Notes under the pieces: generated by a model | What the model saw: only the letters and a program-made list of their open reading frames with translations | Told to the model about the DNA's origin: nothing | Database searches by the model: none | Assembly: GCA_049322355.1 (NCBI GenBank) | Contig: JBMORG010000029.1 | Span: forward strand, 248,001-312,000 | DNA length: 64,000 bases | Source: 0-14-0-80-60-11 sp049322355 | GTDB lineage: Bacteria; Desulfobacterota; Desulfobaccia; Desulfobaccales; 0-14-0-80-60-11 | Direction of reading: 5' to 3' | Shown here: positions 28,061 to 37,102 of the stretch, in pieces | Position numbering within the stretch: the first letter of the stretch is position 1 | Layout of the letters: each line of letters starts with the position of its first letter | Program-made: the position numbers and the translations under genes

Positions 28061-29718
28061 CGCCTGTTGCCCGAAGCAAAGGCTGGTGGGGGCTGGGGGT
28101 GGTCCTGGTCCTGATAGTTGTGGCGGGATTGCACTTTTCGGGGGTGCTTCCCTGGCCCTTTGGAAAAGAAAAGCCCAAACCCCTTTGCTATGTCTCTCCC
28201 AAAGACCCCAATTATATTAAGGAAGCGCCGGGCAAAGACCCAGAAGGCCATGAACTGGTACCGGTATATCCCACTGGCACGCCCGGACAGCCGCCCCCGC
28301 CTGCGGTTGGAGCCCTTACTCCTAAGAAAGAAGGTGCGGCTAAATATTGGCGCTGCCCCATGCATCCGGAAATCGTCAAGGAAACTCCCGGCAAATGTCC
28401 CAAGTGTGGCATGGACTTAGTGCCGGTCCAGGATCAGGCGGCCCCGGCCCCGGTGGCCCCCAAAAAGGAGCGCAAAATAAAGTACTGGGTTTCGCCCATG
28501 GACCCCGGCTATGTCCGGGACAAGCCCGGCAAGGCCCCTTGCGGCATGGATCTGGTGCCGGTCTATGAGGAGGTGGGTGAGGAGACTCCGGGAACCATCA
28601 AGGTGTCCCCTGCCACCATCCAGTCCATGGGGGTCAGGACGACCAAGGTGGAGGTGCGACCTCTGTCCCGAGTAACGCTAACCGTAGGAACTGTGACCTT
28701 CGACGAACGCAATCTGAACGTCATCACCACCAAAGTAGACGGATGGGTGGAACGCCTCTATGTCAATGCCACGGGAGACCCGGTGCGCAAGGGCCAGACC
28801 CTCCTAAGCATCTATAGCCCGGAATTGGTGAGCGCCCAGGAAGAATATCTATTGGCCGTGCGCAACCTAAAAGCCATGAAAGGCAGCCCGGTAAAGGAGA
28901 TGGCCGAAGGCGCCCAGCGCCTGGCCGACGCCGCCCGCCGGCGCCTGTCTTATTTCGATATCACTTCTGCGCAAATCAACGAACTGGAACGGACCGGCCA
29001 AATCAAGAAGAACCTCATGCTCTTTTCCCCAGTGAACGGTATCGTCACCAAACGCATGGCGACCCAGGGAATGTATGTCAAGGCCGGTTTGCCGGCTCTG
29101 GAGGTAGCCGACCTTTCCACCATCTGGGTGGATGCGGATATTTACCAGTATGAACTGCCCTGGATCAAGGCGGGCCAGCCCGTTACCATGACCCTGGATT
29201 ACCTGCCCGGCGAAACCTTCCAGGGCAAAATTGATTACCTCTACCCCTATCTCAAGGAAGCCACCCGCACCGCCAAGGTGCGCCTGCGATTCCCCAACCC
29301 CCAGCTTAAACTCAAGCCCGAGATGTTCGCGCAGGTGAAAATCGAATCACCGGTGACCCATAATGCCGTGGTGGTGCCCGCGGACGCGGTAATCGACACC
29401 GGTCTCAAGCAGCACGTGTTTATCGCCCTGGGCCAGGGCCGCTTCGAGCCCCGGGAAGTCAAGCTGGGGGTCCTGGGCAATGACGGCCTGCGGGAGGTGC
29501 TTGCGGGTCTGAAAGGCGGCGAAGAGGTGGTTACTTCAGCCCAATTCATGTTGGACTCCGAGTCCCGTTTCCGGGAAGCGGTGCAACTGATGATGGGGGG
29601 TCCGGAAATGGGAGGGAAAAAAGAGGGTGAGACGCCCGCGATGCCGGGGATGAAGCTGGAAGGCTCGCCGCCTGCCGCGCCGACGCCGCCGGCCATGCCG
29701 CCGGGGCATAAGCATTGA
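28057..29718 (+). CDS. cusB: Cu/Ag efflux periplasmic adaptor (CusB-like) with three heavy-metal-binding domains
   Basis: 553 residues from ATG 28057 (four-base overlap with the TolC gene, GGAGGG upstream). One membrane anchor at residues 11-28. Three tandem copies of the YHS-like heavy-metal-binding domain follow at about 44-71, 97-124 and 143-170. Only the middle copy is complete (WRCPMHPE, PGKCPKCGMDLVPV; Cys100, Cys114, Cys117). The first has lost all but one Cys, and the third keeps CGMDLVPV only. A membrane-fusion-protein fold follows (DGWVERLYVNATGDPVRKGQ, hairpin, FSPVNGIVTKRMATQGMYVK). The tail is rich in Met, Pro, Gly and His (MMMGG..., ending GHKH). It connects the RND pump to TolC and hands over Cu(I)/Ag(I). 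Confidence 0.9.
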   Translation: MTPVARSKGWWGLGVVLVLIVVAGLHFSGVLPWPFGKEKPKPLCYVSPKDPNYIKEAPGKDPEGHELVPVYPTGTPGQPPPPAVGALTPKKEGAAKYWRCPMHPEIVKETPGKCPKCGMDLVPVQDQAAPAPVAPKKERKIKYWVSPMDPGYVRDKPGKAPCGMDLVPVYEEVGEETPGTIKVSPATIQSMGVRTTKVEVRPLSRVTLTVGTVTFDERNLNVITTKVDGWVERLYVNATGDPVRKGQTLLSIYSPELVSAQEEYLLAVRNLKAMKGSPVKEMAEGAQRLADAARRRLSYFDITSAQINELERTGQIKKNLMLFSPVNGIVTKRMATQGMYVKAGLPALEVADLSTIWVDADIYQYELPWIKAGQPVTMTLDYLPGETFQGKIDYLYPYLKEATRTAKVRLRFPNPQLKLKPEMFAQVKIESPVTHNAVVVPADAVIDTGLKQHVFIALGQGRFEPREVKLGVLGNDGLREVLAGLKGGEEVVTSAQFMLDSESRFREAVQLMMGGPEMGGKKEGETPAMPGMKLEGSPPAAPTPPAMPPGHKH

Positions 29719-29855
29719 TGTGAGTTCAAAGATCAAGGTTCAAAGTTCAAAGTTGCCAGAGGGTCCCCGAATGACTTGTTTCCAAGCTGAGCTTTGGCAA
29801 TGAGAAAAGACTTAACGGCGAGCACGGACGCCTCCACGGTGGAATAAATCACTTA

Positions 29856-29888
29856 CCGAAAACTGAAAACAGGAAACCGAAAACTGCC
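29856..29888. repeat. AAAACYG repeat upstream of the RND pump gene
   Basis: CCGAAAACTGAAAACAGGAAACCGAAAACTG abuts the pump ATG at 29892 and replaces a normal ribosome site. The same unit is repeated at 44669-44706. A second short tandem (TTCAAAGTTCAAAGTT) lies at 29735-29755. Confidence 0.6.
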
Positions 29889-29891
29889 CTT

Positions 29892-32800
29892 ATGATCGCC
29901 AGATTTATTGAAACCTGCGTCCGTAACCGGGTCCTGGTTCTGCTCATTTGGATTTTGATCACTGCCTGGGGCATTTACGCCACCTATAAACTCCCGGTGG
30001 ACGCCATTCCCGATCTATCGGACACCCAGGTGATCATCTCCACCGATTACCCTGGCCAGGCCCCCTTGGTGGTGGAAGATCAGGTAACCTATCCCCTCAC
30101 TACCGCCATGCTGGCCGTGCCCAAGGCCAAGGCAGTGCGGGGCTACTCCATGTTTGGGGTGTCGCTGGTCTATATTATCTTTGAGGACGGCACCGACATC
30201 TATTGGGCCCGGACCAGGGTGCTGGAATACTTGAATTTTATCCGGGGAAAACTCCCCGCCGGGGTAAACCCGGCCCTGGGTCCTGATGCCACCGGCGTGG
30301 GCTGGGTCTATGAATATGTGTTAGAAGACCCCACCGGCAAACATGACCTGGCCCAACTCCGCAGCATCCAGGACTGGTACCTGCGCTACCAATTGCAAAC
30401 CGTGCCCGGCGTGGCTGAAGTCGCCAGTATCGGCGGGTTCGTCAAGCAGTACCAGGTGGTGGTGGATCCCAACAAACTGGCCGCGTTTAATCTCCCCCTG
30501 TCCAAAGTCAAGCAAGCCATCAAAATGTCCAACCAGGATGTGGGTGGCGGGATTTATGAACGGGCCGAAACCGAATTTATGGTCCGGGGCCTGGGGTACA
30601 TTAAGAGCCTGGCGGACGTCCAGAACATCGTGGTGGGCGCCGACGACCGGGGAACCCCCATTCTCATCAAAGACGTGGCCCTGGTCCGCCTGGGTCCGGA
30701 GATGCGCCGGGGTTTGGCGGAAGCCAACGGTGAAGGAGAAGTCGCCGGGGGCATCGTGGTGATGCGCTTTGGGCAAAATGCCCGGGACGTCATCCAGGGG
30801 GTCAAGGACAAGCTGGAAGAACTCAAAATGGGCCTTCCGCCCGGAGTCAGGATCGTCAGCGCCTATGACCGGGCCGGTCTCATCGACCGCGCCGTCGATA
30901 CCCTTAAAGAGGCCATCTACGAAGAGATCGCCATTGTGGCGTTAATCACTGTACTATTTTTGCTGCACCTGAGAAGCGCCTTTGTGGCCATCGTCAGCCT
31001 GCCCCTGGGGGTATTGATCTCTTTTATCCTCCAGTACCAATTCAATATCACCGCTAACATCTTGAGTCTGGCGGGCATCGCCATAGCCATCGGCGACATG
31101 GTGGACGCTTCGGTGGTAATGGTGGAGGACGCCCACAAGAAGATCGAACACGCCCCGCCGGGCGCACCCCGGGAACCGTTGATCCTGGAAGCCGCCAAAG
31201 AAGTGGGGCCCTCGCTGTTCTTTGCCCTTCTGATTATCACCGTATCGTTTTTGCCGATATTCGCCTTGGAGGGAGAAAGCGGCCGGCTCTTCAAGCCCCT
31301 GGCCTTTACCAAGAGTTTTTCCATGGGCGGGGCCTCCATCCTGGCCATCACCCTGATCCCCATCTTAATGGTTTATTTCATCAGGGGCAAAATTCGTCCG
31401 GAATCCCGAAACCCCTTGTCCCGGGGGACCATGGCCATCTATCAGCCGGTGTTGCGGGGCATTTTGCGACTTCCTGTCCTGGCCATCCTCGTGGCCGTGG
31501 TCCTGATAATCATTACCCTTTATCCTTTATCCAGGCTGGGCTCCGAGTTCATGCCGCCCTTGGACGAAGGCGACCTCCTCTACATGCCCACCACCATGCC
31601 GGGCATCTCCATCACCGAGGCCAAAAACATCCTGCAACAGACGGACCGGATAATCCGCACTTTCCCGGAGGTGGACTATGTCTTCGGGAAGGTGGGCCGG
31701 GCTGAAACCGCCACTGATCCAGCGCCGTTGAGCATGATTGAGACCACCATCCGTCTCAAAGACCGGAAGTATTGGCGTCCCGGCCTGACCACAGAGGCCC
31801 TCATCCAGGAACTGGACGCCGCGGTGAAATTTCCCGGCCTGGCCAACTCCTGGGGCTACCCCATTAAAATTCGCATCGATATGCTCTCCACCGGCATCAA
31901 GACCCCGGTGGGCATCAAATTATTGGGTAATGATCTGAACGTCTTGAGCCGCTTGGGGACGGAAGTCGAGGGCATTTTAAAGAAAGTGCCGGGAACCGCC
32001 AGCGTCTTTGCGGAACGCCCGCTGGGCGGCTACTATCTGGATTTTATCATTAACCGTCAAGAGGCAGCCAGGTACGGCCTCACTGTCATGGATATTCAAG
32101 AAGTCATCGCCACTGCCATGGGGGGTGAAAATATCGCCCAGACGGTGGAGGGGCTGGAACGCTACCCGGTGAATTTGCGGTATTTTGAGGATTATCGCAG
32201 CAGTCTGCCCGCCCTGAAGCGCATCCTGATACCCACTCCCAAGGGACCTTCCATTCCGATGGAACAGGTGGCTGATATCAAGCTCCAACAAGGTCCGGAC
32301 ATGGTCAAAAGCGAAGGCGCCCGGCGCACCGCCACCGTCTTTGTGGATATCCGGGATATTGACCTGGGGACTTATATCAAAAAGGCCAAAGAGGCCTTGC
32401 AGGCCCATTTGAAAATACCTCCGGGCTACAACCTCCTGTGGAGCGGCCAGTTCGAGTACATGGAACGGGCCCGGGAGCGGCTCCAACTGGTAATTCCCAT
32501 TACTCTGGTTTTGGTAATCATGCTCCTGTACCTTAGCACCCGATCCCTGGTAAAGGTTTGCATCATCCTGCTGGCCATACCTTTCTCGCTTATCGGGGCC
32601 ATCTGGCTGCTCTATTTGCTGGACTACAATATGAGTGTCGGGGTGATCGTGGGCCTCATCGCCTTGGCGGGCCTGGATGCAGAAACCGGAGCCATCATGC
32701 TGTTATATTTAGATTTATCCTACGACGAGCGCAAGGCCCAGGGGCGGTTACGCACCTACGAAGAGCTGAAAGACGCGGTAATGCACGGCGCGGTCCAGCG

Positions 32801-33023
32801 GTTGCGCCCCAAACTGATGACGATTTTAGCCAACATTTTCGGCCTCTTCCCGGTAATGTGGGCCACAGGCACCGGCGCCGAAGTGGCCAAACGTATCGCC
32901 GCCCCCATGGTGGGCGGGGTAACCACCTCCTTTCTCCTGGAATTGCTTATTTATCCAGCCATTTACCTGTTATGGAAGTGGCACTTCGAGGTGAAGAAAT
33001 CGGTTGGCAAGGTTAAGATATGA
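29892..33023 (+). CDS. cusA: Cu(I)/Ag(I) RND efflux pump, CusA/CzcA family
   Basis: 1043 residues, normal for heavy-metal RND pumps of the inner membrane. Twelve transmembrane segments in two halves with large periplasmic loops. The proton-relay motif is GIAIAIGDMVDASVVMVED in the fourth membrane segment. Three Met-bearing segments match the Cu(I)/Ag(I) pathway of CusA: LDEGDLLYMPTTMPG, PLSMIETTIRLK and RIDMLSTGIKTPVGIK. Together with the adaptor's metal domains they favour Cu/Ag over the divalent Czc type. It uses proton entry to push metal through the adaptor and TolC. It lies 173 bases after cusB with a repeat between them, so a separate promoter is possible. Confidence 0.93.
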   Translation: MIARFIETCVRNRVLVLLIWILITAWGIYATYKLPVDAIPDLSDTQVIISTDYPGQAPLVVEDQVTYPLTTAMLAVPKAKAVRGYSMFGVSLVYIIFEDGTDIYWARTRVLEYLNFIRGKLPAGVNPALGPDATGVGWVYEYVLEDPTGKHDLAQLRSIQDWYLRYQLQTVPGVAEVASIGGFVKQYQVVVDPNKLAAFNLPLSKVKQAIKMSNQDVGGGIYERAETEFMVRGLGYIKSLADVQNIVVGADDRGTPILIKDVALVRLGPEMRRGLAEANGEGEVAGGIVVMRFGQNARDVIQGVKDKLEELKMGLPPGVRIVSAYDRAGLIDRAVDTLKEAIYEEIAIVALITVLFLLHLRSAFVAIVSLPLGVLISFILQYQFNITANILSLAGIAIAIGDMVDASVVMVEDAHKKIEHAPPGAPREPLILEAAKEVGPSLFFALLIITVSFLPIFALEGESGRLFKPLAFTKSFSMGGASILAITLIPILMVYFIRGKIRPESRNPLSRGTMAIYQPVLRGILRLPVLAILVAVVLIIITLYPLSRLGSEFMPPLDEGDLLYMPTTMPGISITEAKNILQQTDRIIRTFPEVDYVFGKVGRAETATDPAPLSMIETTIRLKDRKYWRPGLTTEALIQELDAAVKFPGLANSWGYPIKIRIDMLSTGIKTPVGIKLLGNDLNVLSRLGTEVEGILKKVPGTASVFAERPLGGYYLDFIINRQEAARYGLTVMDIQEVIATAMGGENIAQTVEGLERYPVNLRYFEDYRSSLPALKRILIPTPKGPSIPMEQVADIKLQQGPDMVKSEGARRTATVFVDIRDIDLGTYIKKAKEALQAHLKIPPGYNLLWSGQFEYMERARERLQLVIPITLVLVIMLLYLSTRSLVKVCIILLAIPFSLIGAIWLLYLLDYNMSVGVIVGLIALAGLDAETGAIMLLYLDLSYDERKAQGRLRTYEELKDAVMHGAVQRLRPKLMTILANIFGLFPVMWATGTGAEVAKRIAAPMVGGVTTSFLLELLIYPAIYLLWKWHFEVKKSVGKVKI

Positions 33024-33102
33024 AAAAACATCCTTGCTTCGCTTTAAATTATAAGGTGACCCCAAGAGTTGGCTTAAATTCCCAAAAGGAGGCAACACTC
33101 AC

Positions 33103-33588
33103 ATGAAAAAAATCATGGTCTTACTGGCGATGGCGCTTTCTCTGGCCCTGGTCTATCCGGTGCTGGCCCAACCCGGCCCCGGCGGGGGTATGGGTATGGG
33201 CGGCGGGATGGGGCCTCGGTTATACAATCCCCAGACGGTCACTACGGTCACTGGCCAGGTTGAGAAGGTGGAAGAAATCACCATGGGGCCCCCAGGGGGC
33301 ATGGGCATGAAATTCCGGGAGCTACTTCTCAAAACGGACAAGGGGAACCTCATGGTGCACCTGGGACCCAACTGGTACCTGGATCAACAAAAGTTCATAA
33401 TCAAAGCCGGGGACAAACTGGAAGTCACTGGTTCCCAAGTCACCCTAAACAACCAGCCGGCGATTATTGCCCGGAGTGTCCAGATGAATGGTAAGACCTT
33501 GAAATTAAGGGATGAACAGGGGTTACCAGCCTGGCGCCGGATGGGCGGAGGCGGGATGGGCCAGGGAAGAGGTCCCGGGGGCATGTGA
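33103..33588 (+). CDS. Small Met/Gly-rich periplasmic protein linked to metal efflux
   Basis: 161 residues behind AAAAGGAGGCAACACTCAC. Signal peptide MKKIMVLLAMALSLALVYPV, cleaved near VLA-Q. The mature protein starts with a Gly/Met-rich run (GGGMGMGGGMG) and ends with another (MGGGGMGQGRGPGGM). Between them is an OB-fold-like beta domain (VTGQVEKVEEI, LLLKTDKGNLMVHLGPNWYL, GDKLEVTGSQVTL). Met-rich ends are common in periplasmic Cu/Ag proteins. Its place 79 bases after the RND pump suggests a metal chaperone or sensor role (inference). No characterised family was recognised. Confidence 0.7.
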   Translation: MKKIMVLLAMALSLALVYPVLAQPGPGGGMGMGGGMGPRLYNPQTVTTVTGQVEKVEEITMGPPGGMGMKFRELLLKTDKGNLMVHLGPNWYLDQQKFIIKAGDKLEVTGSQVTLNNQPAIIARSVQMNGKTLKLRDEQGLPAWRRMGGGGMGQGRGPGGM

Positions 33589-33745
33589 GCTTTACGCAGA
33601 GCGCCTGCGTCTGAAACCCGTAAGGGATGAACTGCCGCCAGGAGCACCGCTGACAATAACGACCCGGCTCTGAGGCATTGGTACGCCGCGCCCTATTGGA
33701 TGCCTGGTGAAGCACCATAACCTGTAGATTAGTGGATGACCACAT

Positions 33746-34219
33746 TCAAGTTGCCGGGTCGGTTCCCCTGTTACCGGAGGCCAAGTTGCCGCGTCCATAA
33801 TGTCCCAAAAGGGGTGATAAATATGTGCCACCCTGCCTGAGGGTCGCGATCGCTGTCAAAAGCTCTTTATCGACTTCGTCTTTCAACAGGTAGCCTTCGG
33901 CTCCCACGAACCTGGCCTGATCCACATATTCTCGGCGGTTATGCAGGGTCAAGATCAATACCTTGATTTCAGGGTAGCGCGCCTTGATCATGCGGGTAGT
34001 TTCAATGCCCCCCAGATGCGGCATGGAGATATCCAGGATAACCATTTGGGGATGTCTTGTCCCCAGGGCATCCAGGAGTTCCAACCCGTTTCGGAATTCC
34101 CCCGTTACCCGTAAGTCGGATTTTTCTTCAATGATTCTTCGGATTCCTTGACGGACCAGGGCATGATCATCCGCCAGCAGAATTTCATAGAAAAACGGTG
34201 TTGTCGCGCCCGGGCCCAT
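33746..34219 (-). CDS. Receiver-only response regulator, truncated NarL/FixJ type
   Basis: 157 residues from ATG 34219; a longer frame to 34330 adds non-conserved sequence. It has a receiver domain with the acidic pair in LLADDHALVRQG (Asp17/18), the phospho-acceptor Asp63 in VILDISMPHLGG, a Thr in LILTLHN and Lys113 in GYLLKDE. The spacing and the end GGTYLSPLLG are those of NarL-family regulators. Their LuxR-type HTH should follow but is absent: the frame ends after about 20 unrelated residues, and no HTH is found in the other frames downstream. It may be a degraded regulator or a single-domain response regulator. No histidine kinase gene is nearby. Confidence 0.75.
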   Translation of the reverse strand: MGPGATTPFFYEILLADDHALVRQGIRRIIEEKSDLRVTGEFRNGLELLDALGTRHPQMVILDISMPHLGGIETTRMIKARYPEIKVLILTLHNRREYVDQARFVGAEGYLLKDEVDKELLTAIATLRQGGTYLSPLLGHYGRGNLASGNRGTDPAT

Positions 34220-34445
34220 ATTATCGTTCCCAGCAGGTATCAGCCAGAGACTCAAGTTCGTTTTCCCATCCTGAGATTCTAATAGGTGGAGCCTACCTAT
34301 GTTAGTTAACCATTGACGGGAATATATCAAGGAGAACCTTACTATTTCCCCTTAAAAATGATATCGGTAGAATATCCATAATAGTGAAATGAAAATAATA
34401 ACCTGGCCCAGAAATGTTGGGACAGACCACTGAGCAGGAAATTCC

Positions 34446-35480
34446 ATGATGCCCGCCTTAATCCCCGGAAACTTTCATACCACCGCCATGGCCATTCTTC
34501 CCCACGGTCAGGCCGAGCCTGCCCTGGAACTGGCCCTTTCCCTGGACATCCCCTTTTGGCCCCAACTGCCTCATATGAGTTATTACGAAGACATGTATGT
34601 CCAGGCGGCGGAACATTTTCCCGGCATTCTGCTCTTCCCGGAGGAAAATCGCATCAGGTTCGATACCGGACGATTCGTTGAGGACCTGCCTCAGCTACTG
34701 GAGCATTGGGACGAAATGGAGTATTTCGACATTTCGCCCCAATATTCCGTGGTCTATCACCGCTTTCTGGAGTTGGACCTCAGCGGTTATGTCGCCATCC
34801 GGGGGCAGCTGGAAGGGCCCATCAGTTTCGGCTTGAAAATCCTGGACGAAAATGACCGGCCGGTGATCTTCAATGACGAGGTGCGGCCCCTTATGCTGGA
34901 CTTCATGGCCCGGCGGGTCCAAGCCCAGCTTAACCGCCTCAAGGCCAAGCATCCCCGGGCCTTTATGTTCATCGATGAGCCGGGACTCCAGTTCATCTTC
35001 AGTTCCGTCTCTGGCTACCCGGACATGAAGGCCAAGGACGATCTGGACCGATTCCTGGCCCAGATTGAGCGCCCCCGTGGCATCCACCTTTGCGGCAATC
35101 CTGATTGGGAATTTCTCCTCAACCGGGATTTGGACATTCTGTCCATGGATATTTACTCCAACGCCGAGGTCTTTCAGTGTTACGGTCCGGCCATCCGCCG
35201 GTTCCTGGAACGCGGCGGGGTGCTGGCCTGGGGCTTGATCCCCACCGGCTGTGAACCCTTCACCCGGGAGTCCCAGGATCATCTCATCGCCCACCTGGAA
35301 GGTCTCTGGCCGCCCCTGCTGGCAGCGGGCATTGACCAGGACCAGCTGCTGGCCCAGAGCCTGCTTGCTCCTGCCACCTGTTGCCTCATCAATCCGGATC
35401 GGGAAAAAACTGTGACGGAGGCTTATGCCTGGCTCCGGGAGGTATCACAACGCCTGCGGGATAAATACCATCTGGAATGA
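34446..35480 (+). CDS. MetE/UroD-superfamily methyltransferase-like protein
   Basis: 344 residues. It opens PALIPGNFHTTAMAILPHGQ, has AFMFIDEPGLQFIFSSVSGY in the middle, a putative zinc site in GIHLCGNPDWEFLL (His and Cys, near residue 217), WGLIPTGCEPFTRES and a late CCLINPD. This His-x-Cys-Gly...Cys pattern on a TIM barrel is typical of MetE and of the MtaA/CmuA corrinoid methyltransferases. At 344 residues it is about the size of the catalytic half of MetE alone. It may move methyl groups between a corrinoid protein and a thiol, but the substrate is not known. It ends 6 bases before recO and probably shares its transcript. Confidence 0.6.
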   Translation: MMPALIPGNFHTTAMAILPHGQAEPALELALSLDIPFWPQLPHMSYYEDMYVQAAEHFPGILLFPEENRIRFDTGRFVEDLPQLLEHWDEMEYFDISPQYSVVYHRFLELDLSGYVAIRGQLEGPISFGLKILDENDRPVIFNDEVRPLMLDFMARRVQAQLNRLKAKHPRAFMFIDEPGLQFIFSSVSGYPDMKAKDDLDRFLAQIERPRGIHLCGNPDWEFLLNRDLDILSMDIYSNAEVFQCYGPAIRRFLERGGVLAWGLIPTGCEPFTRESQDHLIAHLEGLWPPLLAAGIDQDQLLAQSLLAPATCCLINPDREKTVTEAYAWLREVSQRLRDKYHLE

Positions 35481-35486
35481 CCCATC

Positions 35487-36245
35487 ATGACTGAGCGGCA
35501 GACTCCGGCCATCGTGCTGACGGTGCGGGAATATGGGGAAGCGGACCTCCTGGTGACCTTTCTCACTCCGGGGTACGGTCCCCTCACCGGCATCGCCAAA
35601 CACGCCCGCAAAAGCCGCCGCCGCTTCGCCCACTGCCTGGAGCCACTGAGCCGTGTGGTGTTTTTCCTGTCTCCCAATCCTGCCCGTGACCTGGAATTCC
35701 TCCAGAAGGGGGAACTGGTCAGGTCTTTTCCGTCCCTGCGCCGGGACCTGAAGCGACTGGGGGCCGCCGCGGTCCTCTCCGAGGTGACTGGCCTTTTGGC
35801 CGGTCCCCCGGATGCCCTCCAGGAGATTTTTGCCACCCTAGAGGAGGCCCTGGTCCTTCTGGAACAGGGGGCGCCTCCCGACTCCCTGCTGCCCGCCTTT
35901 CTGGTCCACCTCCTAAGTTTAGGGGGTTACCGGCCCCGCCTCCACCACTGTGGGTGCGGCGTTGAACCCGAACCGCCGCTGGCCTTCAGCCCCTCCCGGG
36001 GCGGCATATACTGCAGCCTCTGTCGTGGGGAGGCCACCGGCCCCCTGCTGCCCCTGAGTCCCGGCGCCTGGAAACTCCTGCGCCTGGCCCAAGATTTGCC
36101 TCGGGATAAACTCTCCCGCCTGCGCTTCCCACCCCAACAGCGGGACCAGAGTTTGGTGGTCTTAAAGGCCTTTCTGCGCTACAATCTGGGGAAGGACCTG
36201 AAATCCTGGTCTTTTTGGGAGAAAGTCAGCCGGCCCCACCCCTGA
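35487..36245 (+). CDS. recO: DNA repair protein RecO
   Basis: 252 residues. The N-terminal OB fold starts TPAIVLTVREYGEADLLVTF with the conserved GPLTGIAKHARKSRRRF. The helical C-terminal domain contains a four-Cys zinc-site-like arrangement (HHCGCGVEPE... and GIYCSLC). RecO helps RecR load RecA on SSB-coated single-stranded DNA in gap repair. It follows the MetE-like gene with a 6-base gap. Downstream lies a 353-base region full of hairpins. Confidence 0.9.
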   Translation: MTERQTPAIVLTVREYGEADLLVTFLTPGYGPLTGIAKHARKSRRRFAHCLEPLSRVVFFLSPNPARDLEFLQKGELVRSFPSLRRDLKRLGAAAVLSEVTGLLAGPPDALQEIFATLEEALVLLEQGAPPDSLLPAFLVHLLSLGGYRPRLHHCGCGVEPEPPLAFSPSRGGIYCSLCRGEATGPLLPLSPGAWKLLRLAQDLPRDKLSRLRFPPQQRDQSLVVLKAFLRYNLGKDLKSWSFWEKVSRPHP

Positions 36246-36598
36246 GGCGGTATCGTCTCTGACATCCTTAGGGCGGATATGGTATGGGATAGTCGTACAA
36301 TTCCGCCCGAATGCGTGGCACAGGCGTATCGCCTGTGCAGCGTGGGCTAAACTATCATGCCCTGTCTTGTGGCACCCCTGAAGATAAAATCTTTTGTAGA
36401 GGCGGACCCACGTGTCCGCACTTTAGGGCGCACAGATGGGTGCGCCCCCACAGAGTATTTTCACGGTAAAGCCTGCGGCTACCCAAAAAAGCTCTTTGAA
36501 TGCGACTCCGGAATCAGTGAACGAGAAAAAAGCCATTGCCTCTTGGCGCGTTTTATGTTTATTTTGATAGATTAAAAATAATGCAAGGGAACCCTTCC
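36246..36598. repeat. Hairpin-rich intergenic region between recO and leuD
   Basis: 353 bases. Three perfect hairpins occur in order: GCACAGGCG/CGCCTGTGC (36318-36338), GCGGAC/GTCCGC (36402-36419) and GGGCGCAC/GTGCGCCC (36426-36447). The first matches palindromes at 21836-21863 and 44632-44652. No gene is seen. The promoter of leuDB should lie in the last 100 bases, which are AT-richer. Confidence 0.6.
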
Positions 36599-37102
36599 AT
36601 GGAACTCAAAGGGAAAGTGCACAAATTCGGTGACGACATCAACACCGATGAAATCATCCCGGCCCGGTATCTTAACACTTCCGACCCGATGGAGTTGGCC
36701 AAGCACGCCATGGAGGACGCGGACCCGGAGTTCGTCCATAAGATGAAGCCCCGGGATTTTATCGTGGCCGGCAAAAATTTCGGCTGCGGCTCCTCCCGGG
36801 AGCACGCCCCCATTGCCCTCAAAGCCGCGGGGGTCTCCGGTGTGATTGCCGGGAGTTTTGCCCGGATTTTTTACCGCAATGCCTTTAACATGGGCCTGGC
36901 GATTTTCGAGTCTCCGGAGGCTGCGGCAGCGCTCCAAAACGGCCAGGAAATCAGTGTGGATATGGACACCGGGGTCATCACCGATCTGGCCACCGGCAAG
37001 AAATACAGCAGCCAACCCATCCCGCCTTTCATGCAGCAATTGTTGGCGGATGGCGGCCTTATGGCCTTTGTCAAAAAGGATTTGGAGGCGAAATCAGCAT
37101 GA
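36599..37102 (+). CDS. leuD: 3-isopropylmalate dehydratase small subunit
   Basis: 167 residues from ATG 36599 (MELKGKVHKFGDDINTDEII), the archaeal-type short LeuD. Swivel-domain landmarks are INTDEIIPARYL, GKNFGCGSSREHAP and SFARIFYRNAFNMGL. It forms a heterodimer with LeuC to isomerise 2- and 3-isopropylmalate. LeuC itself is not in the window. LeuB follows with a four-base overlap. Short LeuD proteins also serve in homoaconitase and citramalate routes, so leucine or citramalate-type isoleucine synthesis are both possible. Confidence 0.88.
   Translation: MELKGKVHKFGDDINTDEIIPARYLNTSDPMELAKHAMEDADPEFVHKMKPRDFIVAGKNFGCGSSREHAPIALKAAGVSGVIAGSFARIFYRNAFNMGLAIFESPEAAAALQNGQEISVDMDTGVITDLATGKKYSSQPIPPFMQQLLADGGLMAFVKKDLEAKSA

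Noticed and set aside
36357..36575. 72-codon open frame between recO and leuD
   Set aside because: It runs through three palindromic repeats and has no protein-like features.
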